From the NCBI GenBank assembly GCA_014529385.2, contig CM043954.1, positions 95,187,247 to 95,251,246 of the forward strand: 64,000 bases of DNA, in the 5' to 3' direction. Position 1 is the stretch's first letter. The number at the start of each line of letters is the position of its first letter. The translations under genes and the position numbers were made by a program. Below the pieces are notes generated by a model. It was not told where the DNA came from, did not search any database, and saw only the letters and a program-made list of their open reading frames with translations. This DNA comes from Adiantum capillus-veneris. Taxonomy: Eukaryota; Streptophyta; Polypodiopsida; Polypodiales; Pteridaceae. Shown here piece after piece: positions 34,641-45,281 of the stretch.

Positions 34641-35368
34641 CGCCCAATGCCCAAGGGCAACCTAGGCTAGGCCACCCAAAGGCTCATCTAATGGCCGCCC
34701 AAATTGGTTGTGGCCGTCCAAAGGGGTTTTAATAAGGGCGGAATGGGAAAGTAAAAGAAAAGGAGAGCGAAGGCATGGCGGGCAGGGGCAGCGCTGCGCA
34801 GGGAGAAGAGAGATTGCTTGGGCAGGCTTGGGGAGGCAGCTGTTGACGCCGAGCAAAAAACGAGAAGTCCTCACTAGGACATGGCGATTCTTTTTGGCAC
34901 CAATCTCGGCAGTTCTCGCGCTGGTCAACTCCGCCATGCCACGTCAGCAAGGTTTATTTCTTATGCTCCCTAGCAATGACGGCGCCGTCGTTGCTAAGGG
35001 AGGGTAGGTATTTATAGGGAAACTTACTACTTAGGCCATTGCATGGGAGAGGAAGAAAAACATAATGAACGAGCGAAGGGGTTACGAGAAGGAACGGAAG
35101 GGCATCAAGAAAGGGGGAGAAAGGCAAGAAGGGTTGGAAGCAAAGGCTCTCTCTCTCGCTCTCGTGTTGGAGAAGCAAAGCGAGGGCTCTCTCCCGCTCT
35201 CTCTTCCGTCCTCAGTGAGCAAGTAAGCAAGGGAGGAGGACTCAAGTGATGTAACAAGGCAAGGCAAGGAGGGTTGTATAAGCGAAGGAAGGTCTCTCTC
35301 TTTCGTGTTGGAGAAGCAAAGCAAAACTAAAGGACTTTCTCTCTCATTCTCGGATTTAGGCAAGCATG

Positions 35369-35426
<58 letters not shown>

Positions 35427-35700
35427 GAGCATAAGGCGAGCGATCGTGATTAAAAAGGAAAGGAAAAAACGAGGTTAAGCAAGAAAAAGGAGCTGTGCAG
35501 AGAGCTCTTGAAGGCAGTTGAAGTAGGTAAAGCGGCAGGCAAAATTTTCCTTCACCATCATTGGTCTGAAGATTAATTAATTGTCTTATTAGGCCCTTGT
35601 CACGATGACGTGGCAGTTATTAACCATGTCACAGAGATGTGGCAACTGCTAACCTTGGTTGTTGGTTTCTTTTCAATGGGGTTTATTTTATTTGTTTAAG
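34641..35700. other. GA/CT-rich non-coding region with short duplications
   Basis: CGTGTTGGAGAAGCAAAGC recurs at 35163 and 35303 within longer imperfect repeats. (CT)n at 35372-35423. No supported gene. Confidence 0.5.
35372..35423 (+). repeat. (CT)n microsatellite
   Basis: About 26 CT units. Confidence 0.97.
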
Positions 35701-37323
35701 ACCCTCTTTTTGAAGTAGCAAACGGTCGGACATTGTATGGCCAATGTGAACGGTAGATTCACCCGCAGACGGGAAGTGGTCGGCACTGGAATTCGTATGG
35801 TAAGAGGATGTCTAGGCTCATAGCAAGATCATATAGGTCCCCTCGTCGCACTTAGCAAGTTGGTGGATACTAGGAAGTGAACTCAATTAAGGCGTAAAGT
35901 CAAGGTGGGACTACCAACAAAAAGTATCCGACAGTTGGGCCACATTGCACTTTTGGATGCGGCTCCAATGAGGATAGATGGTCAGAAGACCAGTGGGAGC
36001 CCAACGGAAGCATCTCCTAAAATTTAGGGAACTGCTATTTTGGGCCGTGAAATGTGTTCGTGTCATTACCTCCGGTATGACTAGGGGAACACTTTATAAC
36101 TCTGCCGCGAAGTCAATTGGGCAACCGGTCAGGATATTTTTAAGCGGCGAACCCGAAACGGGAAAATGCTTGAAAATGCGCCAAGTGTCACATTTTCGTG
36201 AACTTTCCTCTTGCAGAAGAAGTGGCGCTGATTTTTATGCTGGGAGAGGCCTCATTTCAGCTTTGGTCACAGGTTAAGAGCTATGGAGTGCTTTCTTTCC
36301 CTCTCATGTACAGTGTGGTGCTAGGAGTGATGCCCTGCACACTACACACTGCTCTCTCTCCCCTACGTGCAGTTATGTGATGCCCCACAAGAGGGCTACT
36401 CATTTGACTGATGTACAGTTGTGTGGGTTCATGCCTTTGTGCTGAGGCAAGAGCCTCCTTGAGCAGGAACAGGGGTAGCTAACTGCTGCTCCAAAGCAGG
36501 CACTGGTGAGGGTCATAACCTCACCGTACAGGTGCAAAATCAGCGCTGTGTATGCGCTGTAATTTCCGTGTTTTTCAGCCGTACGGACGCCAGGACCATT
36601 GGGAATCGTGCCCCACTGGCAGAGGACAGTTAGGGGACTGTTTGGGGCTGAAAACAGGGCAAAAACCAGTAAATACAGCGTGCTGAATTTACTGTTTTTG
36701 GACAGGAATCAGAGGGTATACGACAGTGCAAGCGAGTTCCAGCAGGGGAATTGGTTTCGCGCAAGTTTTGGGGCTGTTATGTTGCCGAAATTTGGCCAAA
36801 TCAAATGGTATCTAGGTGGATACACGTGAAGGATTCCCAAGACCTTACCTTGTAATTTACCCTCCTAAAGAATAAAGAAATACCGAAAGGGGCACCAATT
36901 TTGGGGCCTACAGGTTGTCGGCGTCTGTTCGGAGCATTCTAGCTTCCGAGCCGTGTGTGTGATATAGTGTTAATTCCCGTTACAGGTCTCCTTTGCAAAG
37001 TGCTCTGTGTGTGTGTATAAAGTAAAGAATTTCGGGTGAAAGCCAACGCCTACCGCCCTACGGGCCGGTTTCAGCCCTGGTGTCGTTAACGGCTCGGTTA
37101 ATCTGTAAAGGGAGCTTAAACTGCTATTTGCCAGTTAATCCAAGTGTTGGTGCTGCTAACAGCCTGCCCTGGCTACCGATTACATTGTACTGAAAGCTTG
37201 AATTGATTAATTGAAGACTACGGTGATTGCCAGAGCCATTTGCATCTGTTATTCTTGTTTTCTCTCTTTCACACCTCACACAGCGAGAGGCCCGGCTCAC
37301 GCTTCGAACACATATCCCTCGAC
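35700..37323 (+). repeat. Probable 5' LTR of the gag/acidic-repeat element (left end unresolved)
   Basis: The right end (...CCCTCGACA) is set by a primer site at 37328. TTTATAAC near 36090 and AATAAAG near 36869 are plausible TATA and polyadenylation signals. No second copy in the window, so the left boundary is a guess. Confidence 0.45.
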
Positions 37324-37327
37324 ATCT

Positions 37328-37345
37328 TTGGTGAACCCGACGCGA
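37328..37345 (+). other. Primer binding site, TTGGTGAACCCGACGCG
   Basis: This type of sequence (TTTGGTGAxCCCGACG) follows LTRs in plant gypsy-like elements. It differs from the tRNA-Met sites elsewhere in the window. The gag ATG is 25 nt downstream. Confidence 0.7.
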
Positions 37346-37369
37346 AACGAGCCGGGGTGGGAGGTAAAG

Positions 37370-39164
37370 ATGGAGAATTTAGAGCAGATGATGAAGATGA
37401 TTGCAGAGTTAAGTGCAAACGGTTTTGATGATAAGTTGACAGTTCCAGATTTTTTGAAGATGCTTCAATTGGTTCAAGGATCTCTGCTTGAAATGGAGAC
37501 CGTAAAGAAGAAAAATCAAATGGATGAAGCTTTGGATGCAGTATACGACGAGAGACGAGTCTTCGATGGATATGCCTCCAGAAGGTTACCTAGAGTGTTA
37601 TGAGTCGGAAACCAAATTAAGAGGGATACCAGAAGAGTTAATGATCAGATCCTTTGAGCAGTTAGTGAGTTCAGATTGGAAGGAGCAGATTCAAGAGGTT
37701 ACCAAAGCCTGCAACGACGACTGGGAATATTTCAAAGAAGCTATTGTACAAGTAAGTTATGAGCATTATGAAAGCTATCAAAAATAGAGTTCAAGTCTAC
37801 CAAACTACACAGATATTCGAGGACAAGTACGATCAAAGTTAGAAGCTGTAATTGATGAGTGTATTGTACAAGATGCTACCTTCTACAGGCTAATGATGAA
37901 GACATAGTTAAAGCTGTGTATGAAAAGTTGGGTTTTTCAGATGTTGTGCATGAAGTAGAAGTCTTTGAGAGTGAGGCCTTACAGCTTCAGGATACACAGG
38001 GTGAATTTTGCAAAGAATCTACACATGCAGTCCAGGATACACATAATGATTTTTGCAAAGAACTTATACATGTAGTACAGGAGGAAAAGAAATTATGGGA
38101 TCAAAACAACGAAGTGGCTAAAGCTCAAGAAGAAATTGTGCAGGTGAATGAGTGTAACCATATTCAAGTAGACATGCATGAAGATTCGGTTTTAACTAAT
38201 ACTTTTGCTATAGTGACTCAGTATTAGAGCAAATTGTTTTTGGTACAGATTTCACCATAGAGTTGACTGATGATACAAATGTTTTAGGTCAAAGCAAGGT
38301 TGCCGTTGAGAGTAGCATGACCATGGATTTGGGTATACCAGATTTGCCAAATTTGGATATACCTGATTTTGAGGACTTGGTTAAGCAAGAGTATGTGTTT
38401 GAAAGTCTGCAAAATGTTGATTCAGAGGGGGTGCAGACTCCTTCATTGACAAGTTGTTGTGAAGCCAAGCTACCAAAGTGGAAAATTGGTCTTGAATGTG
38501 ATGATGATGATTTAGAGGGGGTGCAGACTCCTTTCACAAGTTTCTGTGACCTAGAGCTACCGATCTGGCAGACTGATTCTGAATTTGCTGGTGATTTAGA
38601 GGAGGAGCAAACTTCTTCTCTATCAAGAATTTGTGACACAAGGCTCACACTATGGCAGAATGATCATGATGCTGATTCATAGGGGGTGCATAGTGAAGTG
38701 CAATCTCTTGGGGTTGAATATGATTGGTTTCATTGTGCCGATGATACAGACAGGGCAATAGATGAAATTTCTAATGTGCATGCTGAACTTTGTGCTACAG
38801 AAGTGCAAAGATATTTGGATGAGGGTGAAAGACTTAAAGAGCAGTTTACAACAGATGTATTTAGTATGCATGTCATATGTGGAAATCTTAGTTTACAATA
38901 GCCTGAGATGTGCAGGATGGAAGAACCTTATGAAGCGGTGGACCTAGATTTTATGTGCTTATTGGACGAAGCTTTGGAAGGATTCTCAAAAACAAATGCT
39001 AAGGATACCAATCAATCTAGATTCATGCATGAGCAAGTTTGTTCAGATGCAGCTGATGATGAACTTATGCAGTTGTTGGATGATGCTCTGCTTGATTTTG
39101 AGCCTTTACAAGATAGAGAATTGTTTTCTATGCATCTTGCGAGCCTAATGAAGAAAGTAGTACC
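37370..39164 (+). pseudogene. Gag-like ORF followed by a long acidic repeat protein (no pol)
   Basis: ATG at 37370 (MENLEQMMKMIAELSANGFDD), then a frameshift near 37540 into 'RGIPEELMIRSFEQLVSSDWKEQI', a gag-like capsid segment ending at 37787. A shifted frame at 37859-38227 is Glu/Asp/Gln-rich with a repeated 'QDTQGEFCKE/QDTHNDFCKE'. From 38263 one frame runs to 39174 with stops only at 38680 and 38899. It carries three imperfect repeats of about 28-38 residues ('EGVQTP..TSxC....LPxW') and many Asp/Glu. No zinc knuckle, protease or RT. It ends where the family-B LTR begins at 39165. Confidence 0.6.
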
Positions 39165-40328
39165 TATCACGTGACATATCCAACCCTATGTGTCCGTGGA
39201 CAAGCTACAACACGACAAGGGTTCAGTCAGTCCACTCAGTCTAGAATAGGCAGTGATCTGGCACTTTTGTGAGTCTGTTCGTAGACCATGCATGACCAGT
39301 CACTTAGTGTAGATGCATATCCTCTGGTTGCACACAGCATGATTATAAGCATTCCCATCAGAATCCATCAGAATTCTTCAGGGGAATTTTCCAGTGCATT
39401 TAACCTATTTTCCCTATTTTTGACATTTTTCACTTATTATTTTTAAGTGACTTTTGTTGGGAAGTAGTTAAGGCAAATTGAGTAAGTTTGTATATAAGCA
39501 AACCTAAACTAGCACTAATTGGCAGAAGAGGAAGCAGGAGCACCATCGCTCAACATGCAACTTCTCAGCAAGAACCTCCCTTGATGGTGTTTTCCCTCCA
39601 AGCAAAGACTCCCATCAACCTAGTGTTTTCATCATCAAGTAAGCATCGCCATAGCCTCCCAAGCCCTTGGCGTTTTCCAGTAAGAAGTTTCATCTTCAGG
39701 ACATTCCCAGTCTGCTAGCGTTTTTCATCCAGAAGACCTCAGCCTAGCGTTTTCTTTTCCTAGCATCATCGCCACAAGTTGCCCCCTTTTTGCATGGCGA
39801 TTTTCAGCAGATAAGCAACAACAGATTTCAGCTTTGACCACCATAAAGACCAGCAATTTTCAGCCATTAAGAACCAGCCCATTTCAACGTTTTTGGTGCC
39901 AGAACATTTCAACCATCAACGTTTTTGGGACGGTAGCGAATCAGCGACAGAATTCAGCCATTAGCGTTTTGGACAGCAAATAGGAAGCGTCAGTTTTCAG
40001 CCCTTAGATCGGTCTCGCCATCCCCGTCGTCGACATCTACCTAGCTTAGACTTGCATCAGTCACATGCATTCAGTTTGTACCAGTTTGTGCAATCAATAG
40101 TAGACCACTCTCGCTGACGAGAGTGGGGCCTTCGGAGGAGGGTGGTGTTGTATTCTCTCCTCTATCTCTCAGTCTCATACACTTGCACGCACAGTGTCCA
40201 TTCACTTTGTTTATGATCATTGCACTCTCTCATTAAGAATGGAAGGCTCTCCCTTCCATAAGAACAAAAGGAACCTTGAGCAAGTTCGGCACTCATCTTG
40301 AGCAAAGTTCAATCCGCTGCACCTTACA
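39165..40328 (+). repeat. Family-B LTR, plus orientation (1164 bp)
   Basis: Matches the minus-strand LTRs at 44213-45268 and 47185-48246 in reverse orientation. It starts TATCACGTGACA (others TGTCACGTGACA) and ends ...CACCTTACA before a primer site. Diverged from the other two, which are nearly identical to each other. Confidence 0.9.
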
Positions 40329-40341
40329 TTGGTATCAGAGC
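40329..40341 (+). other. Primer binding site, tRNA-Met type
   Basis: TTGGTATCAGAGC directly after the LTR. About 22 nt of family-B leader follow, to about 40363. Confidence 0.9.
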
Positions 40342-40363
40342 TTTGGCAGTGTTCTGTATCACC

Positions 40364-40886
40364 GTGCTTGGCGATCACTCCAATGTGCACTAGGCATAGA
40401 CTGGAGTCACTTGAGGGCTTGGTGATCTGTGCGAACTGTGAACAATCTACCATACAGAAAATGCTTCCAATGCTTAAGAGAGTGAATGACAGACAAAAGT
40501 TCTTTATGATAAACTGAATAGTTCTTTTCTACACTAATGAGCTTCCGACTAAGAAATGCAACTGGACAACCATGCTGCTGAAGCACAACGCCTATGGCGA
40601 CATTGATCGCATCCGTCCGTACCTCAAAGGCATCATCCCAAGAGGCAAGGATAAGACACGATGCTTTTGTCACCGCAACCTTGAGAGCTGCGACGAAAGC
40701 CTCAATGGCTGCCTTGGGCAAACCCACGCGCTGTCGACGAGTCTTTACCCCTTTCAACAAATCTGTCATGGGTGCGGCAATGCGTGCAAAATTCTCCATG
40801 TGCGAACTATATGCTTGACACAAACTAAGAAAAGAACGCACATCATATGCAGTTTTGGGCAAATCCCATTTACGTACCTGTTTCAC
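40364..40886 (-). pseudogene. Gypsy RNase H domain, truncated
   Basis: Minus-strand open frame 40886-40407: 'VRKWDLPKTAYDVRSFLSLCQAYSSHMENFARIAAPMTDLLK' (RT thumb/connection), then RNase H 'SWDDAFEVRTDAINVAIGVVLQQ...PVAFLSRKLISVEKNYSVYHKELLSVIHSLKHWKHFLYG...VRTDHQALK'. A TGA follows, then 'LQSMPSAHWSDRQARW' to the breakpoint at about 40364. The first catalytic Asp is in 'RTDAIN' (usually TDAS). Damaged. Confidence 0.9.
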
Positions 40887-41450
40887 CTTCGTGGGATCTA
40901 GCTTGACGCCTTCTGCAAAAATGATATAATCCAGAAAAGTAACTTAAGTGAGAAAAAACTCAGATTTCTTAGCTGCAATGTACAGTTGATACTCATCCAA
41001 AAACGGGTTAATACCCTTTCGACGTCTTTTTCATGTTGTTCCTACGACGCATAAAAAATGAGAATATTATCAAGAAAGATGAACACACATACACCATACG
41101 CCTACCATGAGACGGTTAAATGTACCCACGACACCTGTCACTCCAAAAGGCACGACCACATACTCCCATTGCTCTCGCTCTGTGCGAAAAGCGGTCTTGT
41201 AGATGTTGCCTTTGAATACTCGTATCTGATGGTATCCACTTTTGAGATCGACCTTACTGAAAACCTTTGCCTCAGTGAGCCTATCAAGGATATACTCAAT
41301 GCGAGGCATTGGAAACTTGTTCTTGATGATCATCTTGTTCAATGCCCTGTAATCAATACACAAACGAGACGAACCATCCTTGTTGCGGACAAACAAAATA
41401 GGAGCAGCAAGAGGACTTACACTAGGACGTATGAATCCTCTGGCCACCAA
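40887..41450 (-). pseudogene. Gypsy reverse transcriptase, inactive
   Basis: '[76 protein letters not shown]' is a clear gypsy RT core. After a frameshift near 41090 the catalytic YxDD box reads 'FLDN' (about 41040), so the enzyme is dead. More stops follow before RNase H. Confidence 0.92.
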
Positions 41451-41459
41451 CTCCGTGAG

Positions 41460-42090
41460 TTGCCGCTCTAACTCTTCTCGTGAGTCTTATTGACTGGCTG
41501 TGCCCCTTCCGTAAGTTCGATGTGACACCCTCCTCACCATGTATGATCATAGGAGAGTTACTTTTGGCATTCAGAGTGAGAGTATTGTCCGTCCAATCAA
41601 TAAGAGGGTTATGCTCACGACACCATCTAATGCCCAAAAGCATATCACATCTTGAGAGAGGAGACACGATAAGTTTTCTACGGAAGGCAGCCTATTGAAC
41701 TGTAAACAACACATCAAGGCACTCTTGCGTAATGAGAGAGTCTATATCGGGAGTGAAGCCCGACACCTCGAGAGGAGATGTCTGACTAACCTCTAGGCGG
41801 GCTCTCTCTACTAGAGAGGTACTAATCACATCATGCATACTGCTTGAATCAAACAATATGACAAAACGCTAACCCTTCACATGACCATAACACTTAGAGA
41901 GAGACTCATCAATGTGTGTGTCAGAAACATGTGAAGACTTAGATTGGTTCATTAAAGTGCTTGTGGTAGCTGTTGGTGCTTTGGGTTCCCTAGGTAGGGC
42001 TGTCTTAGGACAAGCCGCTTTAATGTGACCCTTGACGTGACATTGATAACAACGCCCTTCCTTAGCATAAATAACTTATTCTTCTGCCAT
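41460..42090 (-). pseudogene. Gypsy nucleocapsid knuckle and aspartic protease
   Basis: Minus strand: knuckle 'CYQCHVKGHIKAAC' (about 42053-42012), then 'RFVILFDSSSMHDVIS' (about 41880-41830), where the protease D-S/T-G is DSSS. The end 'CDMLLGIRWCREHNPLIDW' (about 41650) corresponds to the gypsy 'DxILGxxWL' flap region. At least four stops and a frameshift near 41480. Confidence 0.85.
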
Positions 42091-42099
42091 TATGTATCC

Positions 42100-43767
42100 T
42101 CATATAATTCCTTTTGCTGCTTTTTCATCCGAGGCTAGCTTAGGTTCAGCAGGTGTTTTAACTTTACCCTTAGATTCATTTTGTGAGTTCTTTTCCGAAG
42201 GATTATAGGAAGATTGGCTAGAAGAGTTACTGTTCTTACTATTCTTACCATTCTTACTGTTCTGAGGGTTCTGAGGAGTCTGAGAGGTACTTTGAGAAGA
42301 CTTGTTCTCCTTAGGCTTTCCTTGATTGTGCTTCATCTCTTGTGGGAGAGCAATCCTTACCGCCTTGTTGAGATCTATGGGATCGAGTACTTCGACATCA
42401 TACTTGATATATTGGTCCAATCCATAAAGGAATGCCTCTTTGCGCTCATCATCCGATTTGCGTAATTGGGTGCCGAGCTGTAAAACACGATTAGAGAAAG
42501 ATATAACTGGCATACCATTTTGCTTGAGACTGTGCCAATCGTCCTTCAACCGTGCTAAGTACTGGGGTGGCATAAACCGCGCCTTGAGCTTGTCTTGGAA
42601 GTCGGCCCAATTGAAAGAAGGGGAAGCGCCTTCTTTGGCTTCCTCTAGGTGCGCGGTCAACTGTGCCTCTTGCCATGCGTGGTATTGATTAATGGCATCA
42701 CCGGCAAGGTACATGGATGCCGTCAAAACCTTGCTATTTCCTGTCTTCTTAGTTGTCACAAAGTAAGCATTAAATTGATGCAACCAAGAGTGAATAATAG
42801 TAGCATCCATCTTATCGTCATACTTATTGAACTTCAACTTCTCAGTGACGGGGTGGTTGAAGTCCGAATCTTTGCTTGAGCTACTTGATGAACTACCAAC
42901 ATCTTTGACCGGCTCGGGCTTTGAGGTGAGTACTTGTAGGACCGACTCTTGCATGCGTTGGTCTCTCTGCGCCTCTCGCTCTAACTCCAAGGCCGCTCGT
43001 CTTTCTTCAGCCGCCAAGCGCGCTTGCTCGTGCTCACGCTCCAAGGCTAACCGTCTTTTTTTGCGCTCGCGATCCAATTTTGCCTTTCTTTCTTCGCGCT
43101 CGCGATCCAAGATTGCCTTTCTTTCCTCGGTCGTTAAGCGCGCTTGATTACGCTCACGATCCAAGGTTGCCTTTCTTTCCTCGGCCGCCAAGTGCGCTTG
43201 ATCACGCTTGCGATCCAAGGCTGCATCCACTAACACATCATCCTTGTGAACAATCACATCATCTTCATGAAAATCCTCATGCTTGTGAGAAATCACATCT
43301 TGATCATGCAAATCATCATGCAAATCATGTGTGTCATGGTTTGGAGAAGAAGAGACTGAGAGAGTCTCCTTTTCCCGAATCTCTTGCATCTGTGCCTGAA
43401 CTTGTGAAAAGAGTCGCAAGAATTCTTTCATGTGTTGATCGCTCTTCTCTTGTCGTGCTTTGGTCTCGCGGTCATATTCTGCTTGTCTTGCTTTGTTCTC
43501 GCGATGTATGGCTGCCACTCTTTCTGTGTATTGACGCTCTATGGCTGCCATCGTTTCTTCGTGTTCACGCTCTATTTCTGCTTTTCGGTCTAACTTCTTG
43601 TCCATCATCCTCTTGTCGAAAAGCGTCATAGGATCTGGTGCAATCTTTGGCGTAGATGGGGAAGGGGGAGGGTCGGAAAAACCTCCTGGTGGGGAATATT
43701 CTTCTTCGCCTCTCTCATGCTCATCACTTCCAAGCGAAGTATCCATTCCGCTTCGAGTGATAATCAT
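42100..43767 (-). CDS. Gypsy element B gag (coiled-coil), intact frame
   Basis: 555-codon uninterrupted ORF. Residues 1-60 are acidic/Pro-rich. About 60-150 are charged and helical (a motif like RxNKARQAEYDRE recurs). About 150-190 are His/Asp-rich ('DLHDDLHDQDVISHKHEDFHEDD'). About 195-290 form an Arg/Glu/Ala coiled coil with repeats like 'RxQARLAAEERxAxLDRE'. About 315-460 form the capsid-type domain ('KYDDKMDATIIHSWLHQFNAYF', 'WADFQDKLKARFMPP', 'RVLQLGTQLRKSDDERKEAFLYGL'). The tail is Ser/Asn/Lys-rich. The start is supported by the parallel MVITRSGMDTS at 46723. The His/Asp and coiled-coil insertions before the capsid make it unusually long. Confidence 0.9.
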   Translation of the reverse strand: MIITRSGMDTSLGSDEHERGEEEYSPPGGFSDPPPSPSTPKIAPDPMTLFDKRMMDKKLDRKAEIEREHEETMAAIERQYTERVAAIHRENKARQAEYDRETKARQEKSDQHMKEFLRLFSQVQAQMQEIREKETLSVSSSPNHDTHDLHDDLHDQDVISHKHEDFHEDDVIVHKDDVLVDAALDRKRDQAHLAAEERKATLDRERNQARLTTEERKAILDREREERKAKLDRERKKRRLALEREHEQARLAAEERRAALELEREAQRDQRMQESVLQVLTSKPEPVKDVGSSSSSSSKDSDFNHPVTEKLKFNKYDDKMDATIIHSWLHQFNAYFVTTKKTGNSKVLTASMYLAGDAINQYHAWQEAQLTAHLEEAKEGASPSFNWADFQDKLKARFMPPQYLARLKDDWHSLKQNGMPVISFSNRVLQLGTQLRKSDDERKEAFLYGLDQYIKYDVEVLDPIDLNKAVRIALPQEMKHNQGKPKENKSSQSTSQTPQNPQNSKNGKNSKNSNSSSQSSYNPSEKNSQNESKGKVKTPAEPKLASDEKAAKGII

Positions 43768-44199
43768 CTACTGAAGTCTTGGGTTCTTAAGTTCATGAGG
43801 AACTTGGGTTCTTGGGGATCTTGGTTCTTGGGGTTCTTGAGTTCTTGAGGTTCTTCTTTCGCTTGCAATCTGTGTTAGAGAAGGATCTTCTCTTCACCCG
43901 AGTTCTGCTCTTTTCTGCGGGCGCACCTCTTGGCGGCCTTGCGCTCACACCATGGTTGCTTTTTCCCACCTCACGTCGATTGGCCGGCCGCTAAGTGCAC
44001 GGTTTGCTCTCAATGAGTGAAAAGAGGCACAAGGGGAGGCTGGACAAGCCCTTATTTCTTGGGATGCCTGTCACTCTTCAAAAACACGATTAAGAATCGA
44101 CACGCCCAAGCGAACTTGGGTTCATGCGACCTCAACAAGCAAAAAAAAATTCTGTGGTTCCTGTGGTTCTTTCCTTGAGTGATACAAAACACTGCCAAA
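43768..44199 (-). other. Element B leader
   Basis: Non-coding; includes several GTTCTTG(G/A) repeats (43780-43860). Near-identical copy at 46724-47171 and a partial copy at 48247-48370. Confidence 0.85.
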
Positions 44200-44212
44200 G
44201 CTCTGATACCAA
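44200..44212 (-). other. Primer binding site of element B
   Basis: Minus-strand TTGGTATCAGAGC adjoining the LTR end at 44213. Confidence 0.92.
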
Positions 44213-45268
44213 TGTTAGGTGCAACGGAATGAATGTTTGAACTTTGCTCAAGATGAGTGCTCCGAACTGTGCTCAAGGTTCCTTTTGTTCTTATGGAAGG
44301 GAGAGCCTTCCGTTCTTAATGAGAGAGTGCAATGATTACAAACAAAGTGAATTGACACTGTGCGTGCAAGTGTATGAGACTGAGAGATAGAGAGAAGAGA
44401 AATACGACACCAGAGACGTTGTAAAACCCTCTTCCGAAGGCCCCACTCTCTATGGCGAGAGCGGTCTACTTATGCTTGCACAAATCTCTACAATGCTTGG
44501 ACTTGCCGACGATGTCGACGACGATGAGGACGACGACGAGACGGGCTGAAATCAGAAAACTGTAAGGGCTGAAATCTGCAAATCTTTATCTGCTGAATTC
44601 TGGCTCTATGTCGATTTCGATGTCGACGACGACGATGCGCTGAAAACTAATGGTTCTTATGTGCTGAAAATTGCAGGTCCTAGGGCTTAAAATCACCATG
44701 CAAAAAAGCTAGGGCTGCAATTCTAGAAAACGCTATATGCTGGGATGTGCTGGTGATGAAGCTCTTGCTAGAAATGCCAATGGCTGGAAGTGACGACGAT
44801 GAAGATCAAAACGCTAGGGGTGCTTGTTGGAGGAAAAAATGCTAGGAGATGGGATCTTTGCTTGGAGGGAAAACCACCAAGGTTTTTGCTTAGAAGCTGC
44901 TTGTTGAGCTTGGTCCCTGTTGCCTCTTCTGCCAATTAGTGCTAGTTTAGGTTTGCTTATATACAAACTTACTCAATTTGCCCTACCTACTTTCCAACAA
45001 AAGTCACTTTAAAAAATAAGTGAAAAATGTCAAAAATAGGTAAAATAAGCTAAATGCATTGGAAAATTCTCCTGAAGGATTCTGATGGGAATGCTTATGA
45101 TCATGCTGTGTGCAACCTGAGGATATGGATCCACTCTAAGTGTCTGGGCATGCACGGTCTACGAATAGACTCACAAAAGTGCCAGATCACTTCTAATCTA
45201 GACTGACTGAACCCTTGCTATGCTGTAGCTTGTCCACGGACACATCGGGTTGGATGTGTCACGTGACA
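44213..45268 (-). repeat. Family-B LTR, minus orientation, central (1056 bp)
   Basis: Begins TGTCACGTGACA (45268 leftward) and ends ...CACCTAACA. It is preceded by a purine tract (AAAAGGAGGAGA, plus 45269-45281) as a 3' LTR would be, and followed by primer site and gag as a 5' LTR would be. It therefore serves both neighbours. It contains CGACGATG-type simple sequence at about 44505-44540 and AAAACGCT words. Confidence 0.93.
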
Positions 45269-45281
45269 TCTCCTCCTTTTC

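Larger units (their letters stand above)
40364..44212 (-). mobile_element. Ty3/gypsy element B: leader, gag, PR, RT, RNase H (3'-truncated)
   Basis: Minus strand: primer site 44212-44200, leader, gag (43767-42100), zinc knuckle, protease (about 41880), RT (41450-41000), RNase H (40886-40364). Integrase, polypurine tract and 3' LTR are missing; the RNase H reading stops at about 40364, where plus-strand leader and LTR of the same family begin. Confidence 0.92.

Noticed and set aside
37211..37603. ATG at 37211 as the start of the gag-like protein.
   Set aside because: It lies in the LTR before the primer site; the ATG at 37370, 25 nt after the primer site, fits retrotransposon structure.
43080..43631. 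Plus-strand ORFs opposite the element B gag and its copy at 46.3-46.7 kb.
   Set aside because: They mirror a strongly repetitive coding sequence on the minus strand; the gag reading is supported by capsid motifs, the mirror is not.
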